Positions 33,000 to 44,870 of a stretch of DNA of 64,000 nucleotides are shown in pieces (position 1 is the stretch's first letter; every line of letters begins with the position of its first letter). Position numbers and translations under genes: made by a program. Source of the DNA: Galeruca laticollis (taxonomy: Eukaryota; Arthropoda; Insecta; Coleoptera; Chrysomelidae); contig OY998180.1 in NCBI GenBank assembly GCA_963921935.1, positions 212,714,744-212,778,743 of the forward strand. Reading direction: 5' to 3'. Below the pieces are notes generated by a model. That model was not told the origin of the DNA and made no database searches. It worked only from the letters and a program-made list of their open reading frames with translations.

Positions 33000-35070
33000 G
33001 ATAACAATCAGTTATATGTATAGCTGCCCGAACAGAAGCCTACACCCACTGTCGCGGATGTCTTTTGCGCGATTGGCGGCTTTGAGTTTTTCACGAAGAT
33101 TTTTTGGGAGACAGTGATTGTAAAAGTTAAATGAAATTTTTGATATGAAGTCCTTGACAGTTGGTATGTCGGCTTGTTCGTGTAACTATGAGGTTTATGG
33201 GGTAGCATGTTTTGTATTTGATTGCCATGCGGAGACACTTGTTCAGTACCATCTGCAGGGTATGGAAATTGTGTTTTGTGTCCGTAAAATACACGGGCGG
33301 CATATGTCAATATTGGACGGATGATTTGTTTATATATGATGAATTTATTCGCCATTGAGAGACAGCTATTTTTGCATATGATTGGATATAATCTGCTCAT
33401 TGCAATTTTAGCTTTTTGAACTTGCTTCTTTATATGTGAATTAGCGTTTGTGTTACCTCGTAGAGTGTATCCTAGATAACTTAAAGTGTTACTGAGTAAA
33501 ACGTGTTGTCCGTCAATGCACAGCTGATATTGCAATGAGCTGTTTTTCCTTGCGAATCTCTTGAGTAACAAGTACTCTGTCTTGGATGTGTTGATAGTAA
33601 GCTTATTCTCTCTCAGGTATGGTATGATTTGTGTATTTATGTGTGTCTGTATGTTGTGTAGTGCGGTGTCCGAGACTTTTGTTGATGCTACAAAATAGGT
33701 GTTATCTGCATACATGACTGTCAAAACTTGTTGGGTGGTTGGTAAATCGTGGGTAAATATTAAATATAACATAAGTGATAGGTTAGAGCTCTGGGGAAAC
33801 TTCCAGCCGAGCCTTTATTGATGCTTACATGAAACTTACGGTTAGTAACATATGAGTGCACTATATTAATTAAGCATTTAGGTAAATTTATTTTGATTAA
33901 TTTATAAATTAATCCCTCGAACCATACAGTCAAATGGCTTTTGTATAACAATAGTGACCATAACTAATTTGTTCTTTTCACGAAATCCCTCTCTGACGTG
34001 GTTAAATACCCTAATAATTTGTGCAATAGTACTAGTCTTTGAATCCGTATTGCTCGGGGAGTATAATGTGGTTTTTATCTGTGAAATTTTGTATTCTTTC
34101 AAAAATTATTTTGTCTACGATCTTTGCTATGTTATTCAGTAAGGAAATAGGTCTGTAGCTATCCACATAACATGGTTGTTTGTTGGATTTGATGATAGGT
34201 ACGATATTGGCAATCTTGAGCATATCGGGATAGTTTTAATTATATAGTTGGTTATATATGTGAGTTGTACAAAAGCTTTCTTAGGAAGATTTTTTAATAG
34301 AATGTTAGGAATGACATCCCTTCCAGGGGCTGTTTTATTTTTCAACGATTGTATGGTGTTATAAATTTCATCACATGTAGCCAGATTTTTGGTGTTTGGT
34401 GTGTGCGTGAACAAATTGTGTAATATTTTTGTGTAGTTGTGTGTTATTTGTGAAAGCATTTTGGAAATATTCTCCAAAGTGTTCTGCTATTTCAGATTCA
34501 TTAGTGACAGCTTGTCCATTAACAACAATTTTGGTCATATCGTTATTCTTGTTTTTTAGGCATCTAGCGATTTTTCAGAGAAAGTTATCTACTGGTTTTA
34601 GTTTATCTAAGAAGATATTCCAAGAATGATTCTTGTATTCATGTACTAACGTATTAATTTAGTTCTGGTAATATTTCAGCACTATCTTGTGATTGTTGTG
34701 TCTGGTAGTTTGCCATTTTTTACGAATTCTATTTTTCTTATGTATGATTTTGGTTATATGATCGGGTAAGTTATTGTTGTTTTGTAATTTAGGTTTAAGG
34801 AAAGTTGCGTTATTTCTGACGGTTATGATGATATTTTGCAAATTTTTAATTATCTTTGTTAACTGCGTTGTATTATATATTTTATCAGTAATTATTAAAT
34901 TTTCATTAATAATTTTTCTGAATTTTATCCAGCTTGTAGTGCTATAGTCATGGATTTTATTAGTGGGAGTGTGTATGTTATATGTAATTTTTAATTCTAT
35001 AAGCATGGGTGTTCGATTTTTAAAATTTATGTTAGTTTTTAATTTTTTTGGTCGAGCTCTTGGCAATACT
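33000..35070 (-). pseudogene. Jockey B linker and reverse transcriptase (broken)
   Basis: The minus strand shows the linker (ARPKKLKTNINFKNRTP near 35060, TSWIKFRKIINENLI near 34930, NRIRKKWQTTRHNNHKIV near 34730). RT then reads KNKTAPGRDVIPN near 34320, YVDSYRPISLLNNIAKIVDK near 34160, EQYGFKD near 34050, PFDCMVRGINL near 33910, a Tyr-Ala-Asp-Asn box (VMYADNTYFVAS) near 33705, and TLSYLGYTLRGNTNANSH near 33490. The catalytic YADD has become YADN. Frame changes occur near 33960, 33770, 34220 and 34480. It reads through the same domains as Jockey A, which helps show where each is broken. Confidence 0.82.
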
Positions 35071-35169
35071 GCAATCATTACTTTCCTCAAAAATAAAAGT
35101 TCCCTCCGCCTATGTCCTATTTTTTTACCTAACAAAAATAACTTGAACATTCGATACTCGAAATGAAGC

Positions 35170-36253
35170 ACATACTTCAATAAAGAGACTCGTCGTTGAT
35201 AGTTCTTGATTTAACTTTTCGGTAACAGGAACAGTGAATTATTATGTGCTTCAAGCGAGGGTGCAGATCAGCTTCCATCCCATCTCCCATATCCTAAGGT
35301 AGGTGATATTGTTTTCAGCTCGACTATTTGTTCTTTTTACTTTTCCGCCAAACCTTTCTATATGCGAGAAAAGTATTGGTTTACCCCAAAAAAAGGTGGA
35401 ATTTTGAAATTTTTTTTTTGAGTTATTTTTACGTTTTCCATCAACAACAACACGAGAAAACGGTTTTTAGAAAAAAAATCCTGTGTGTATGTCGTCGTCG
35501 TCGTCGTTGTCGTCGGCCACTTTTCCTTACATGTCTTGTTAGCACGATACAGCCTCCGAAGTGCCATAGTCAGCAATTTTATAATTGGATATTGTTAAAG
35601 ACATGTCACAGATTATCCCTATTGATTTTCAGTTCACCAGAGCCAGTACAACGGGTGCTATGGTACTTGAAGTACGACATTTTGTAATTTTTTGAGAAAT
35701 TTCAGTTTGTTAGCACGATACAGCCTCCGGAGTTCAACAAGTCACCAATTTTATGATTGAATATTATTCAGGGCATTTCACTGATGAACCCTATTGATTT
35801 TCAGCTCACCGGAGCCAATACAACAGGTGCTACAGTACTTTAAGTACGATATTTTTGTCATTTTTGGAAAAAATTCAGTTTCTTAGCACGATACAGCCAC
35901 CGGAGTATATACAAGTGACCAATTTTATGATTGGATATTAATCAGAGCGTCTCAAAGATGAACCCTATTGATATTCAACTCATTAAAGCCAGTAAAACGG
36001 GTGCTATGGTACTTGAAGTACCAAATTTTCGTCTTTTTTGGAGAATTTTCAGTTTGTTAGCACGATACAGCCTCCAGAGAGTATACGATTGATCAATTTT
36101 GATTGAGTATTGTACAAGGTGTACACAAGTTTCGGTTTGTTAGCACGATACATCCCCCGAAGTGTATACAAGTAACAAGTTTATGATAGAATATTGTTCA
36201 GGGCCACAGATGCGGAAAAGTTAGTTTTAATCTTTAAAACCGTTTATTTTTAA
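35170..36253 (+). mobile_element. Helentron-like element (copy 2), inserted in Jockey B
   Basis: The insertion separates Jockey B endonuclease from its linker. It contains a 5' region with TTGGTTTACCCCAAAA near 35390, a (GTC)n-like stretch near 35490-35518, an array of about 172-bp tandem units, and a 3' end AAAGTTAGTTTTAATCTTTA with a hairpin at 36224-36240. No terminal inverted repeats or coding region were seen. Internal minisatellite plus 3' hairpin without TIRs is the build of non-autonomous Helentron/DINE-1-type elements. The family assignment is inference. The 5' boundary is approximate. Confidence 0.6.
35538..36223 (+). repeat. Tandem repeat array inside the Helentron-like element (171-174 bp units)
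   Basis: Units begin GTTAGCACGATACAGCC at 35538, 35709, 35882 (CTTAGCACG), 36056 and 36139. The first three are 171, 173 and 174 bp. The fourth is truncated to 83 bp and the fifth runs into the 3' terminus. Each full unit carries GATTTTCAGCTCACC- or CCTATTGATTTTCAG-type sequence and GGTGCTATGGTACTTGAAGT. Confidence 0.85.
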
Positions 36254-36284
36254 TACTATTATTATTATTATTAAACCTCAAACT

Positions 36285-36951
36285 ACAGTCCAATTCTTCT
36301 CTCATAAATTTGTATGAGCAAATCGATCAATGGGGTTATGATCGGAGTTGAGATCGGGTAAGGTTTTCATTTTGGAAATATTGTTTATATTACGCCCTAT
36401 GGCTAGATTTATCGTACTGGGGGTGTAGTTAGAATAAAGGAAATTGGTGGGATTGTCTATATTGAAAATGTTACAGTCACTGTTATCATAAAATCTGAGG
36501 AGAGTATTTCAGTTTGCGTTGGGATATTTAGCATAGGACTCCCATAGCGGATGCTTACAGATTAAGTCACCCACTATCAGGACCATATTGTGTGTCTTAA
36601 TAATCTTGAACAAATCGATCTCTTCCAGCTTGTTATTGGGAGGATTGTATGCTTCGAAGATTTTAATTTTATTGTCTAACAATATAGCGATATGCTCAAT
36701 AGAAGAACTATTTTGTTGCAGCAGTTGGAAATTGATGCCTTTTTTGAGTAATACTGCGATACCACCTCCACTGACATTAGCGGGGCGATCTTGTCTAAAA
36801 AGACTATATTTGGGGTTTCTAAAGTTAACAGTTTTATTAGCTTTAAGGAGCGTCTCGATTAAAAAGAATATGGTTTATGAATGTCGAGAATATGTCTGAT
36901 GCGATGAAGTTTATTAAAAACTCCACGTATATTGCAGAAAATTATTTTCAT
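36285..36951 (-). pseudogene. Jockey B APE-type endonuclease (ORF2 N-terminus, broken)
   Basis: From an ATG near 36951: MKIIFCNIRGVFNKLHRI, then VSGGGIAVLLKKGINFQLL near 36760, KIKIFEAYNPPNNKLEEID near 36640, GDLICKHPLWES near 36560 (the GDxNAKH motif, Asn lost) and LNSDHNPIDRF near 36330 (the SDH catalytic triad end). Frameshifts occur near 36860 and stops near 36510 and 36290. The gene begins about 30 bp after the gag stop, as in other Jockey elements. The Helentron-like insertion follows directly. Confidence 0.78.
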
Positions 36952-36981
36952 TTTTGAATTCCTGTTTAACCACCTACCTGT

Positions 36982-37230
36982 TTAGATGTCATATTTATCT
37001 ATTCCAGCGACAAAGTTGTTATAGATACTGAATTTCTCCAACTCGTTGGTGGCAGCTTTCATTTCGTGCAATAAGTCAGCGACAGCCCTGGTCAGTTCGT
37101 CCAGTTTAACAATTTCGTGGAGTTGTTTAAATAAATCGTTTAGATGTGTGAATTGATATATATCTGTAGGAGCTTCCTTGTTAAAGATTTGACTGCGAAG
37201 ATTAGGGGTAGAGAGTGTATTAAACATGAT
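36982..37230 (-). pseudogene. Jockey B gag C-terminus
   Basis: An 81-codon frame ends KYDI-stop at 36982. DIYQFTHLNDLFKQLHEIVK and RAVADLLHEMKAATNELEKF resemble the hydrophobic C-terminal tail of Jockey ORF1, and position directly upstream of the endonuclease agrees. Zinc knuckles and the rest of gag are missing, so the element is 5'-truncated here. Confidence 0.6.
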
Positions 37231-40007
37231 TAATTAATAGCAGAAACATACATATTTCAAATGTATAAACCAGTGACAAGAAATAATTAAAATATTGATC
37301 CTAGAGTACTATCAACATTGATTAAGAAAGGAAATGAAAATTAACTACATCAATACAAAGTAAATTGGAAACAATATTGTACTCAATTTTTTTATATATC
37401 TTCCATAACTAAACACCTACCGCTATTACTATTGATTTTTTTCATTGGAAAAGCATCGCATTCCAATGTAATTGATTACAATTAATATACCCGGTACATT
37501 GCTGTACGTCGGTAAAGTGCATTAGAGTACAATTACCTCTGATTCTGACGCTGTCTATTAAATACTAAAAATTGACCTACGTATAAGTTCATAACAACCA
37601 TGTTTGTTTAATTAAATTGTTATTATTTTATTGACATGAATAATGGTACAACTATTTTGGTGTGTTTAGTAAATATAGATTGAATTATTTGTTTTAAATA
37701 GTATTCACGACTTTTTGAAATAATTAATATTTGATATAACATTAATTTGCCTTGTAATAAAATCGACAGAAGCTGGTGTTCACTCAGGTTCAATTTCCTC
37801 TACATAACCTAATTCTATTATCTGGGAGTAAAGCACATTTGTCCAAAGTGATATAGATTATAGGATTTGAAAAAAAAGTATTAATATAAAGAATAATAAA
37901 ATGATATAAACTCGAAGTCACTTTAGGTATATTTTTGTCAATTTAGTTCTTTTCTTTTTTACCTATGTTAGTTTACTACCGATTAATGAGAATTGGAGCA
38001 AAATAAACTCTTCGCAATCGCTCGTCCAAAATTTTGACATTTCATTCAACGTAATGAATGTTCCTTCCGTTGTATCTATTATTCCAAGCTCACAGCGATA
38101 TTTCGATACGAACCCAGTTTTCTCAAATATTAAACTGTCTGATAAAATCCATTCATCTTAGAAAAGCTTATACCGAATTGAAACTTGTAGATTCTGAAAT
38201 TTATATTGGACGTCAAGAAGCTGTTCTGCGGAACTTTCACGACAATAGATTTCCACATTTACAATTCAAATACTTTTTGAATACAAACCAAACAAATTAC
38301 CAATAACTCAAAAAAACGAAAATCTGGAAATTGTTTATAATATAATATGTAGCACAACATTAAATATAATAATGTTATAAAATAGTTACACCCTATTTTC
38401 AACGAAGTTTTCAACCAACCATGAATATATAGTTACACTAATTTATGAAGCTGTGCCCACATCAAATAATGAGAAGGACACAGGAAACTTGTGTCCAATC
38501 GTCAAAAGCAGATTGGGAAGGACCTGGAATGGAGTCAATTCTGCGTGAACTCGATCCAGTACCGTATCAACGTAAAATCAATTGATTTGACCGCAAACTT
38601 TAAATAACACTACGATATCTTGGAAAATATATATTCGGGTATAAAATATAAAAAGAATGGAGTAAAAACGGAAAACAATGAACACGTCCACGGAAAACGA
38701 AGACGATTCAAAACGAGCAATGGACTCGTCCGAACAAATTCTGTTTGTGCGCTGATGACATACCCAGATTCTTGTCCAAATGCAATCGTTCTAGTCAGTA
38801 ATATAATCGAATGTCTATAGTAAATAGCGATCAGTCCTAAAACCTATTGACGAGGTAAAAATAGATGACGCATTTACACCCCTTACAAAAGATGTGATAT
38901 CAAATCATACCATGTACGTTATATACTTATAATCTTTATAAAATGAAGGTATATTCACACTTGATTCCTTAATAGTTCCAAAGTTTCAATTAATTGATGT
39001 ACTTGCGTTCAGCTCTGTTTAAATACACAACAGACATAACAAAGATCCCTCCTATCCGATTTATTCTATTAAAACGCATTAGAAAGAAAGGGTCCCATTC
39101 TAATTATACATTGAAGCGCATTACAAAGAAATGCCACATATGTTTCCCTTGAGTTATCGGAACTACAAAGAAAAAAAAGACGTGTGGAACTCGGAGACTG
39201 CAGCGGTGAAGCTATTGCATAGAGTTTTACACTTTGACGTTCACAATGTCTTTTTATTTTTAGCTCTTTATGCTTTTCTTCTCTATAAAAAGAAAATATC
39301 TAGGTATAAATAATTAGGTATTAATAGTGTAATTACACACCAAAATAATTATTCATTTAAAAAATTTGAACAAAAATAACGATATCAAGAGTTTGATCAT
39401 CGAATTTCGCGCGATGTACATTTATATAGATATAATATCATATATACCTTCTCTGCGCGGCATTAATGTGTATTATCTATACATAAAAAGTGTGTGTGTG
39501 TATATATAAAAAGGGCTACTTTTAATATCGCTCATTTTAATATCAAAAATTTTGGTTATCTTTATAGCAGTATTATATATAAATTAACAAAACAAAAAAT
39601 AATACTGCATTTGTGATAATAATAATAAAATGTATGTATATAGAGTACTCACTCATTTTCTTTCACTATTTTTTCGTGACTTTCTTCATTAATAAATGCA
39701 CTTTGTTTATTCATATTTAAAACACTTTGTACACAAATTATACGACTACAGATATTCACTGTTGTACATAGACGATAAATACCTATACATCTATAGCAAA
39801 ACTAAAATGTATCACCGCTGTGCCGGTCGGAGTGGGGGGTGTTAGGTTATTTTCGTCACGGGATTTCTGGATTCGGTCTCCACGCTCAAGGCCCGCGTCA
39901 CCTATTTTTATCTCGTCAAGAGATATTTGGACTGATATCAGTACTTTTTTTACATCTTTTAAATTCTATTCTCATAAACTTAGGAAAAGTAATATAGATT
40001 TTTTCAA
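37231..40007. other. No recognised gene, about 2.8 kb
   Basis: A+T-rich. Frames at 38058-38306, 38620-38820 and 39131-39313 lack recognisable motifs. A short perfect hairpin (GGACACA / TGTGTCC) lies near 38475. A G+C-richer patch at 39815-39900 has no identifiable content. Confidence 0.4.
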
Positions 40008-40208
40008 TAATTTGTTTTGTGTTTTTAAATGAAACTCACGGTCTCTAGTTAATTCCACAATATAATAAAAGTTATTGAAAATTCTAAAAAAATGACAATT
40101 GTTTCGATAAATCAATATCATCATTAGAATGACAAAAGTTACATTCCATTTTATGCCTACCTGATATTTAGTAGTTATTTTTGGCAAGACCAAGAAGTAA
40201 CCTAACTT

Positions 40209-40398
40209 GTGATTGGCTTAATATATGTTGACACCTAACACAGAACTAGAAGTGCTGCATATTTGTGAAAAGAAACAAGAACTGGATTTCCTTGAAGAAC
40301 TGGAAATTAGAAGACATTTAAGAAATCCACAATATGAAGTTGTCAATGAACAGTTAAATCTAGGGAGTTCTCCACTAATAAACTGTCTTCTTAAGTGA
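40209..40398 (+). pseudogene. Penelope-like pol, last 60 codons only
   Basis: Reads LTPNTELEVLHICEKKQELD, then FLEELEIRRHLRNP and NSPLINCLLK-stop at 40398, identical or nearly so to the end of the GIY-YIG endonuclease region at 10.2 and 13.2 kb. Severe 5' truncation removes RT and the GIY-YIG core. Confidence 0.85.
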
Positions 40399-40644
40399 TA
40401 ATTGTAAAGATCAGCAGATATAGTTTTCCTGGTTTTCTATATCATTGCACAGTTATACTGATCTTAATTGGAAAAATCATATCCAGGATATCACCATAGG
40501 GCTAATAATATCTAAGCTTCAATATTTGTAATATCACATCTTCATCTTTTTTCTATAAACATATATTAAGTCAATCACAAGTTAGGTCACTCCTTGGTCT
40601 TGCCAAAAATAACTACTAAACATCAGGTAGGCATCAAATGAAAT

Positions 40645-40715
40645 GTAACTTCTGTCATTCTGACGATGATATTGATTTATAGAAACAATTGTCAATTTTT
40701 TAGAATTTTCAATAA
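40645..40715 (+). ncRNA. Hammerhead-ribozyme-like motif, small Penelope unit (one core-adjacent change)
   Basis: CTGACGA at 40660-40666, GAAA at 40682-40685 and GTC at 40691-40693, with the same helix arrangement as the 13.5-kb copy. The base before GAAA is A instead of C, which weakens the first helix II pair. The inverted partner at about 40080-40132 on the minus strand has CTAATGA for CTGACGA and is probably inactive. Confidence 0.5.
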
Positions 40716-40844
40716 CTTTTATTACATTGTGGAATTAACTAGAGACCGTGAGTTTCATTTAAAAACACTAATATGAGCATATTCCATGAAGTAAGGGTCG
40801 AGACAGTTAATTTGTTTTGTTTTGATATTTTCACAAAAAATAAA

Positions 40845-41080
40845 TTTTTCTCACATTTTGTACGATTCTGTGGCCACCCAGTTGTCCGGACATTACACAT
40901 TTGGATTTCTTTCTTTGGGCTTACTAAAAAGTATAATATGTCACTATTTAGGTGATTTAAATGATAAAATGAGACGGACATGTCAGACCGTAACACACCA
41001 AATTATTACGAGAGCATGTAGTGGGTGTAGTATCAAGAGAGGTAACCCGTTGTATCTCAAAAATTATTTATTATACGGCT
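40845..41080 (+). pseudogene. DDE transposase C-terminal remnant
   Basis: The plus strand near 40870-40930 reads WPPSCPDITHLDFFLWAY, the WP(P/A)RSPDLTPLDFFLWG block containing the last catalytic Asp of Tc1/mariner-superfamily transposases. It is followed after stops by a frameshifted continuation (LNDKMRRTCQTVTHQIITRA, ending near 41030). The rest of the gene is absent. It is not the same subfamily as the 28-29 kb transposase, judging by residues around the motif. Confidence 0.7.
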
Positions 41081-41549
41081 TAAAAAAAATATCTGTATAA
41101 CAAACTCGCATACGAGAAACTGCTGGTGATGATTTTCAAGTTTTCTACTCCATTGCTATACTTCGTTTCAAAGTAGTTGATAGCACAAATCGCCTATCAT
41201 AAACGGAAAACGGAGGTCGGGTGTCTCAAAAAATTTTATCTCTTATTTATGTTTTACAATGTATCTAGACTAAGAAGAAAGAAATTGTGACCAGTCCACC
41301 CGGTAATCGGTCAAATAACAATAGATAATAAAATGCAAATAAAAGCATACGCTGGTGATTAAACGGTCCATAGCTGTAGAACAGGGTTATTTATGATTTT
41401 TGCTTAACGTTTATTACAATTCATATTGTATTGAAATTACAAAATAATTGTGCAAGATTTATATACACACATATTCTTGTAAAAAATAAAAAAATTATAA
41501 CCAATAATTGCAAGTGAACATTACTTTAACTATAATATAAACAACATTA
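41081..41549. other. Sequence between two transposase remnants
   Basis: Nothing recognised. It probably includes the 3' untranslated part and left end of the DD82E-type element, but I could not identify matching TIRs. Confidence 0.35.
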
Positions 41550-42817
41550 TTAACTAAATTCTTCATCAGCAAAATCTGAAGAATCGTTTTGTCCTAAGTT
41601 AATAATTAACGGTTCGATCTCTGTAGTTTCGTGGATTAAGTCGTCAAGATCCCACATTTTCCCCTCTTCGGTTATAACATGTTTTATGGCACTTTGCCAG
41701 TTTTCGGCAGTCGCATTCTCCAATGAATCAATCATTGCTGTACTTCTTGAAGTTTAAAAGTTTTGTTTTTCCTGGCAACATAATCTTTGACTTGTGCTCA
41801 TATACGCTCTATTGGGTTCAGCTCACAATTGTAAGGGGGTAATTGATGTACAATAATACCTCTACTTTTTGCCATCTCATCGATTACAAATTTTTTAAAC
41901 TCTGCCTTACGCTGTCTAACAATTTGCAAAAGTTCTTTTTTCACCATTGTTTCATCGAAATTGAATGCTTTACACTGCAACCACTCAATTATCGCCGCCT
42001 TTTTCCATGAACTTGTGGGAAGCTTATCTACTAATCGAGAATGATAGCTGGCGTTATCCATTACAATAACTGAATTCTGGGGAATGCATTCGATCATTTG
42101 TTGGAACTATTCCCAAAAACGTCAGCCGTCATTTCTTCGTGGTAGTATTTCGTTGAATTAGATTGAAATTCCAATAATCTTTGATCCAAAAATCCGTTTT
42201 CACTGCCTATATGGGTTATAATAAGCCTGCATCCGTTTCCAGACGCAAGTCTGAATCCTGTTGACCAACCCTCCATGACAGCTTGTCGGGAATTCAGTAT
42301 ATTTTATCTTGCCAGACTTTCGATACGGTGTGCTCTTCATTTACCCAGGTTTCATCCAAATAGGAAATATCCTTACATTCGTTGCGTTATTTTCGAAATG
42401 ACCTTAAGTATTCTCGTCCCCAGCAGACAACATCCGGCCTATCAATAAGAAAAAAATTTCTGTTCTGTTTTTTCCACCGAAAGTTCACTCCATGAAGAAT
42501 TCTCCATGCTCTAGTTCTTGATAGTTGTGGCAGGTTTTAGTCATTCTGGGCGGCTTACACAATCTTGTCCAATATTGGTATTTCTTTTAGGAATAGGTTC
42601 ACTAAGGTTCCGGCATTTTCTCGCACGTAAAAATCGTTGATTCTCCTACCCCTATTATATTGGCTCAGTTCGTAATTATGTCGCGAACAGAACTTGTGGG
42701 GTTTTGGTGCATAAGAACATCATGAACGTTTAGGATTAATGTTTTCTCCCGCAAAGAATATGCACTTTTGCTAACTCGTTCAATAGGAATTGGAAAAATA
42801 CTTGCACTTGAAGTCAT
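41550..42817 (-). pseudogene. DD82E-type (Sailor-like) Tc1/mariner-superfamily transposase, broken
   Basis: From the ATG at 42817 (MTSSASIFPIPIERVSKSA) to DEEFS-stop at 41550 is about 420 codons. The first catalytic Asp is in SYLDETWVNEEH near 42350, the second in VIVMDNASYHSR near 42060, and the Glu in PPYNCELNPIE near 41810. I counted 82 residues between the second Asp and the Glu, the spacing for which the DD82E/Sailor group is named. Stops after RDIITN near 42680 and frameshifts near 42560, 42280, 42100 and 41795 disrupt it. The Asp-rich C-terminal tail lies at 41550-41735. The DDE residues themselves are all still present. Confidence 0.75.
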
Positions 42818-42949
42818 CTTAATTAGACGAACAGACGTTAGTTGCCAGTTGCCGAATACTAACTACTTCAAATTTTATTCTATACAGTTAGTTAGATTTA
42901 AATATTAACAGGAAATTGGGTTGTTCCTGTATAGGTTACGGGGCAGGTA

Positions 42950-43280
42950 CACAGAAAAAAGGAATGTTTGAATATAGTATAACAAAATAACTGCGGGAGA
43001 TTTGGTAAAGCTTTCTATATACAAACAATATGTATTCTAAAATTCAAGTAAATATTTGTTTCATTTGAGTATTGATGAAAGTGAACCCGAAGAATTGAAT
43101 GGACGAAATATAACAGTTGACATCATCTAATATTCTCTTGTAGGAATCAAATATTGGTTTTGGAATCCAAATATACTAGCGTTTTCTTTTAAATGATAGG
43201 TTTATTTCGCCATATTGAAAGAACAAATTTGTTTGACTAAAATATATTTTGTTTGATTCAATACTTAATTTTTTTCTGTG
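42950..43280. mobile_element. Short TIR element (MITE) with TA flanks
   Basis: TACACAGAAAAAA at 42948-42960 is matched by TTTTTTCTGTGTA at 43270-43282. This gives 11-bp TIRs (CACAGAAAAAA) flanked by TA on both sides, about 330 bp end to end, with no coding content. It fits a Tc1/mariner-type MITE. Confidence 0.5.
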
Positions 43281-43644
43281 TAGTTCCGTCGCGCCTATGG
43301 TTTATAGCCATTTTATGTTCCGAACCCCCGATCCATGCTATCAACTCCATTGGGATACACTTTAGGAGGTGTAGTTCACAATAATAACACAAAAACATCA
43401 TTTTTCTATAAAAATGTATCGTTATAGGACCATAAAATTTAAATATCCGTAATCATTAGATCATTTTACCTAAGTTTGTTCCGGTACTTTTTCCTGGTAG
43501 GTAGGGGTGAGTGGGAAAACTGACTCAATAAAATTATTATAACTTTTGTTCCGCTTTATGGATTTTATCAAACTTAGTATCATTTGAATGGGATTTCATT
43601 GCCTAATAAAATATATTTTCGTTCAATTCCAGTGGTTTTTACGA

Positions 43645-43778
43645 ACGAACAAGATTAAGTGGAATTTTCATATTTTCACAAAAAATAAAGATTTTTCTCA
43701 CATCTTGTCCATGAAACAAACAAAATTAAGTGAAATTTCGATATTTTGACAATAAATCGATTTTTCTCACATCCACCA
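43645..43778. repeat. Imperfect tandem duplication, 72-bp period
   Basis: ATTAAGTG...ATATTTT(C/G)ACAA...TTTTTCTCACATC occurs at about 43654 and 43726. A related piece (GATATTTTCACAAAAAATAA) lies at about 40824. Confidence 0.55.
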
Positions 43779-43931
43779 TCGGCATCTCACTCGAAAATCG
43801 ATGATAGGCATGGTAAAAACCATTTCCGATCACTTATTTCCATTTGAAATAACTAAAAAATGCATTAAAAATAAACGATTAACGATCTATTCCACACATG
43901 CACCAGAAACCCAGCATATTTCATCTATGCC

Positions 43932-44190
43932 GTTGGGAAGATCTTGAATAGAGCTACAAAAAACATGTAGGGTGTTTCTTCCCTATCTGTGGTTGAAAAC
44001 CGTATAAATTGGAAAATACGAAAAAAATCTAAGAGGGGACGAATTATTTTGTTCATAACTCCAGAAGGGTACACCAAATATCTCAAATAATATATACCAT
44101 TGGAAAGGTCATGAATAGAGCTACAAAAAATATTTAGGATGTTTTTACTCTATTTGATGTCAAGAATCGTATAAATTGGAGAAAACTTAA
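43932..44190. repeat. Imperfect tandem duplication, about 167-bp period
   Basis: TTGAATAGAGCTACAAAAAA- and CGTATAAATTGGA-type sequence occurs in both halves (about 43945 and 44112). Further right, TTTCATCGAAATCGTTAG (44296) before TATATATA resembles an RTE-like 3' tail. Confidence 0.5.
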
Positions 44191-44870
44191 AATTCCCATA
44201 TTTTCGAAATGTTAGATGGCGATTAGGACTCCTCAGGGATTTTTTCATGGTTTCTATGCGATCTAATAACTTTTCGAGCTCTATCATCCTGCAAAGTTTC
44301 ATCGAAATCGTTAGGGCCATTACAAACTTGCCACAAATATATATACCGACAAACTACCTAAAACCTGTGTCTCAGCTTTGAGTACAGTTAGGAGGCTGAA
44401 TATTTTAAAGTATTTTTTCGGCCATTTGAAAATTGACATTTTGTATGAAAACAAATTAATGTATATATAGGGTGACTTTTCTTGGTTTGATATTTACATG
44501 CGGTAGACAGTTTACATTGGGCTTTTGTGGGTGTACTTCCGTGACTGGGCAACTGCCGTTACCTTCGATAAAGTCCATTCATATGGGAAAGTAACTAACT
44601 GCATCCTGTTAGAAAAGACTCGTACAAGTTGTGATCATACATACACAATCAGTCCTCTTCTATTTTAAGAAATGGAGGTGTATGTTCAAATACACTAACA
44701 AATTATTTCGTTACAGCAATAATGATTCTTATAAAAAACAAATTCTGACTTACTATATCGATATCATCATCTGCTGTGATAATTAGTTTATTTATTTGTA
44801 ATCTGGATATATGATTTTTCCACTTGTATGACTCACCCAACGCTGTGGATGCCATATAAAAATTCCGTTT

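Larger units (their letters stand above)
32640..37230 (-). mobile_element. Jockey-clade retrotransposon B, longer copy, interrupted
   Basis: Same family as Jockey A. From high to low coordinates it holds a gag C-terminus, endonuclease, an inserted Helentron-like element (about 35.17-36.25 kb), linker, RT and 3' UTR. The 3' limit near 32640 is set by weak similarity to Jockey A's 3' UTR and is approximate. The 5' limit at 37230 is where gag homology stops. Confidence 0.72.
40021..40807 (+). mobile_element. Small Penelope-like unit with 13-bp target-site duplication
   Basis: TAATTTGTTTTGT occurs at 40008-40020 and 40808-40820, directly outside the element. Inside, 40021-40208 is an inverted 3'-end fragment and 40209-40807 is a plus-strand 3'-end copy, joined at TATATGT/TGACACC. 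The main copy keeps the full 3' tail ending GGGTCGAGACAGT, while the inverted piece lacks the last 36 or so bases. The larger unit at 9.8-13.6 kb has the same asymmetry. Confidence 0.88.

Noticed and set aside
35328..35687. 119-residue plus-strand frame and its minus-strand partner
   Set aside because: Both run through the (GTC)n stretch and tandem units of the Helentron-like element; no domain.
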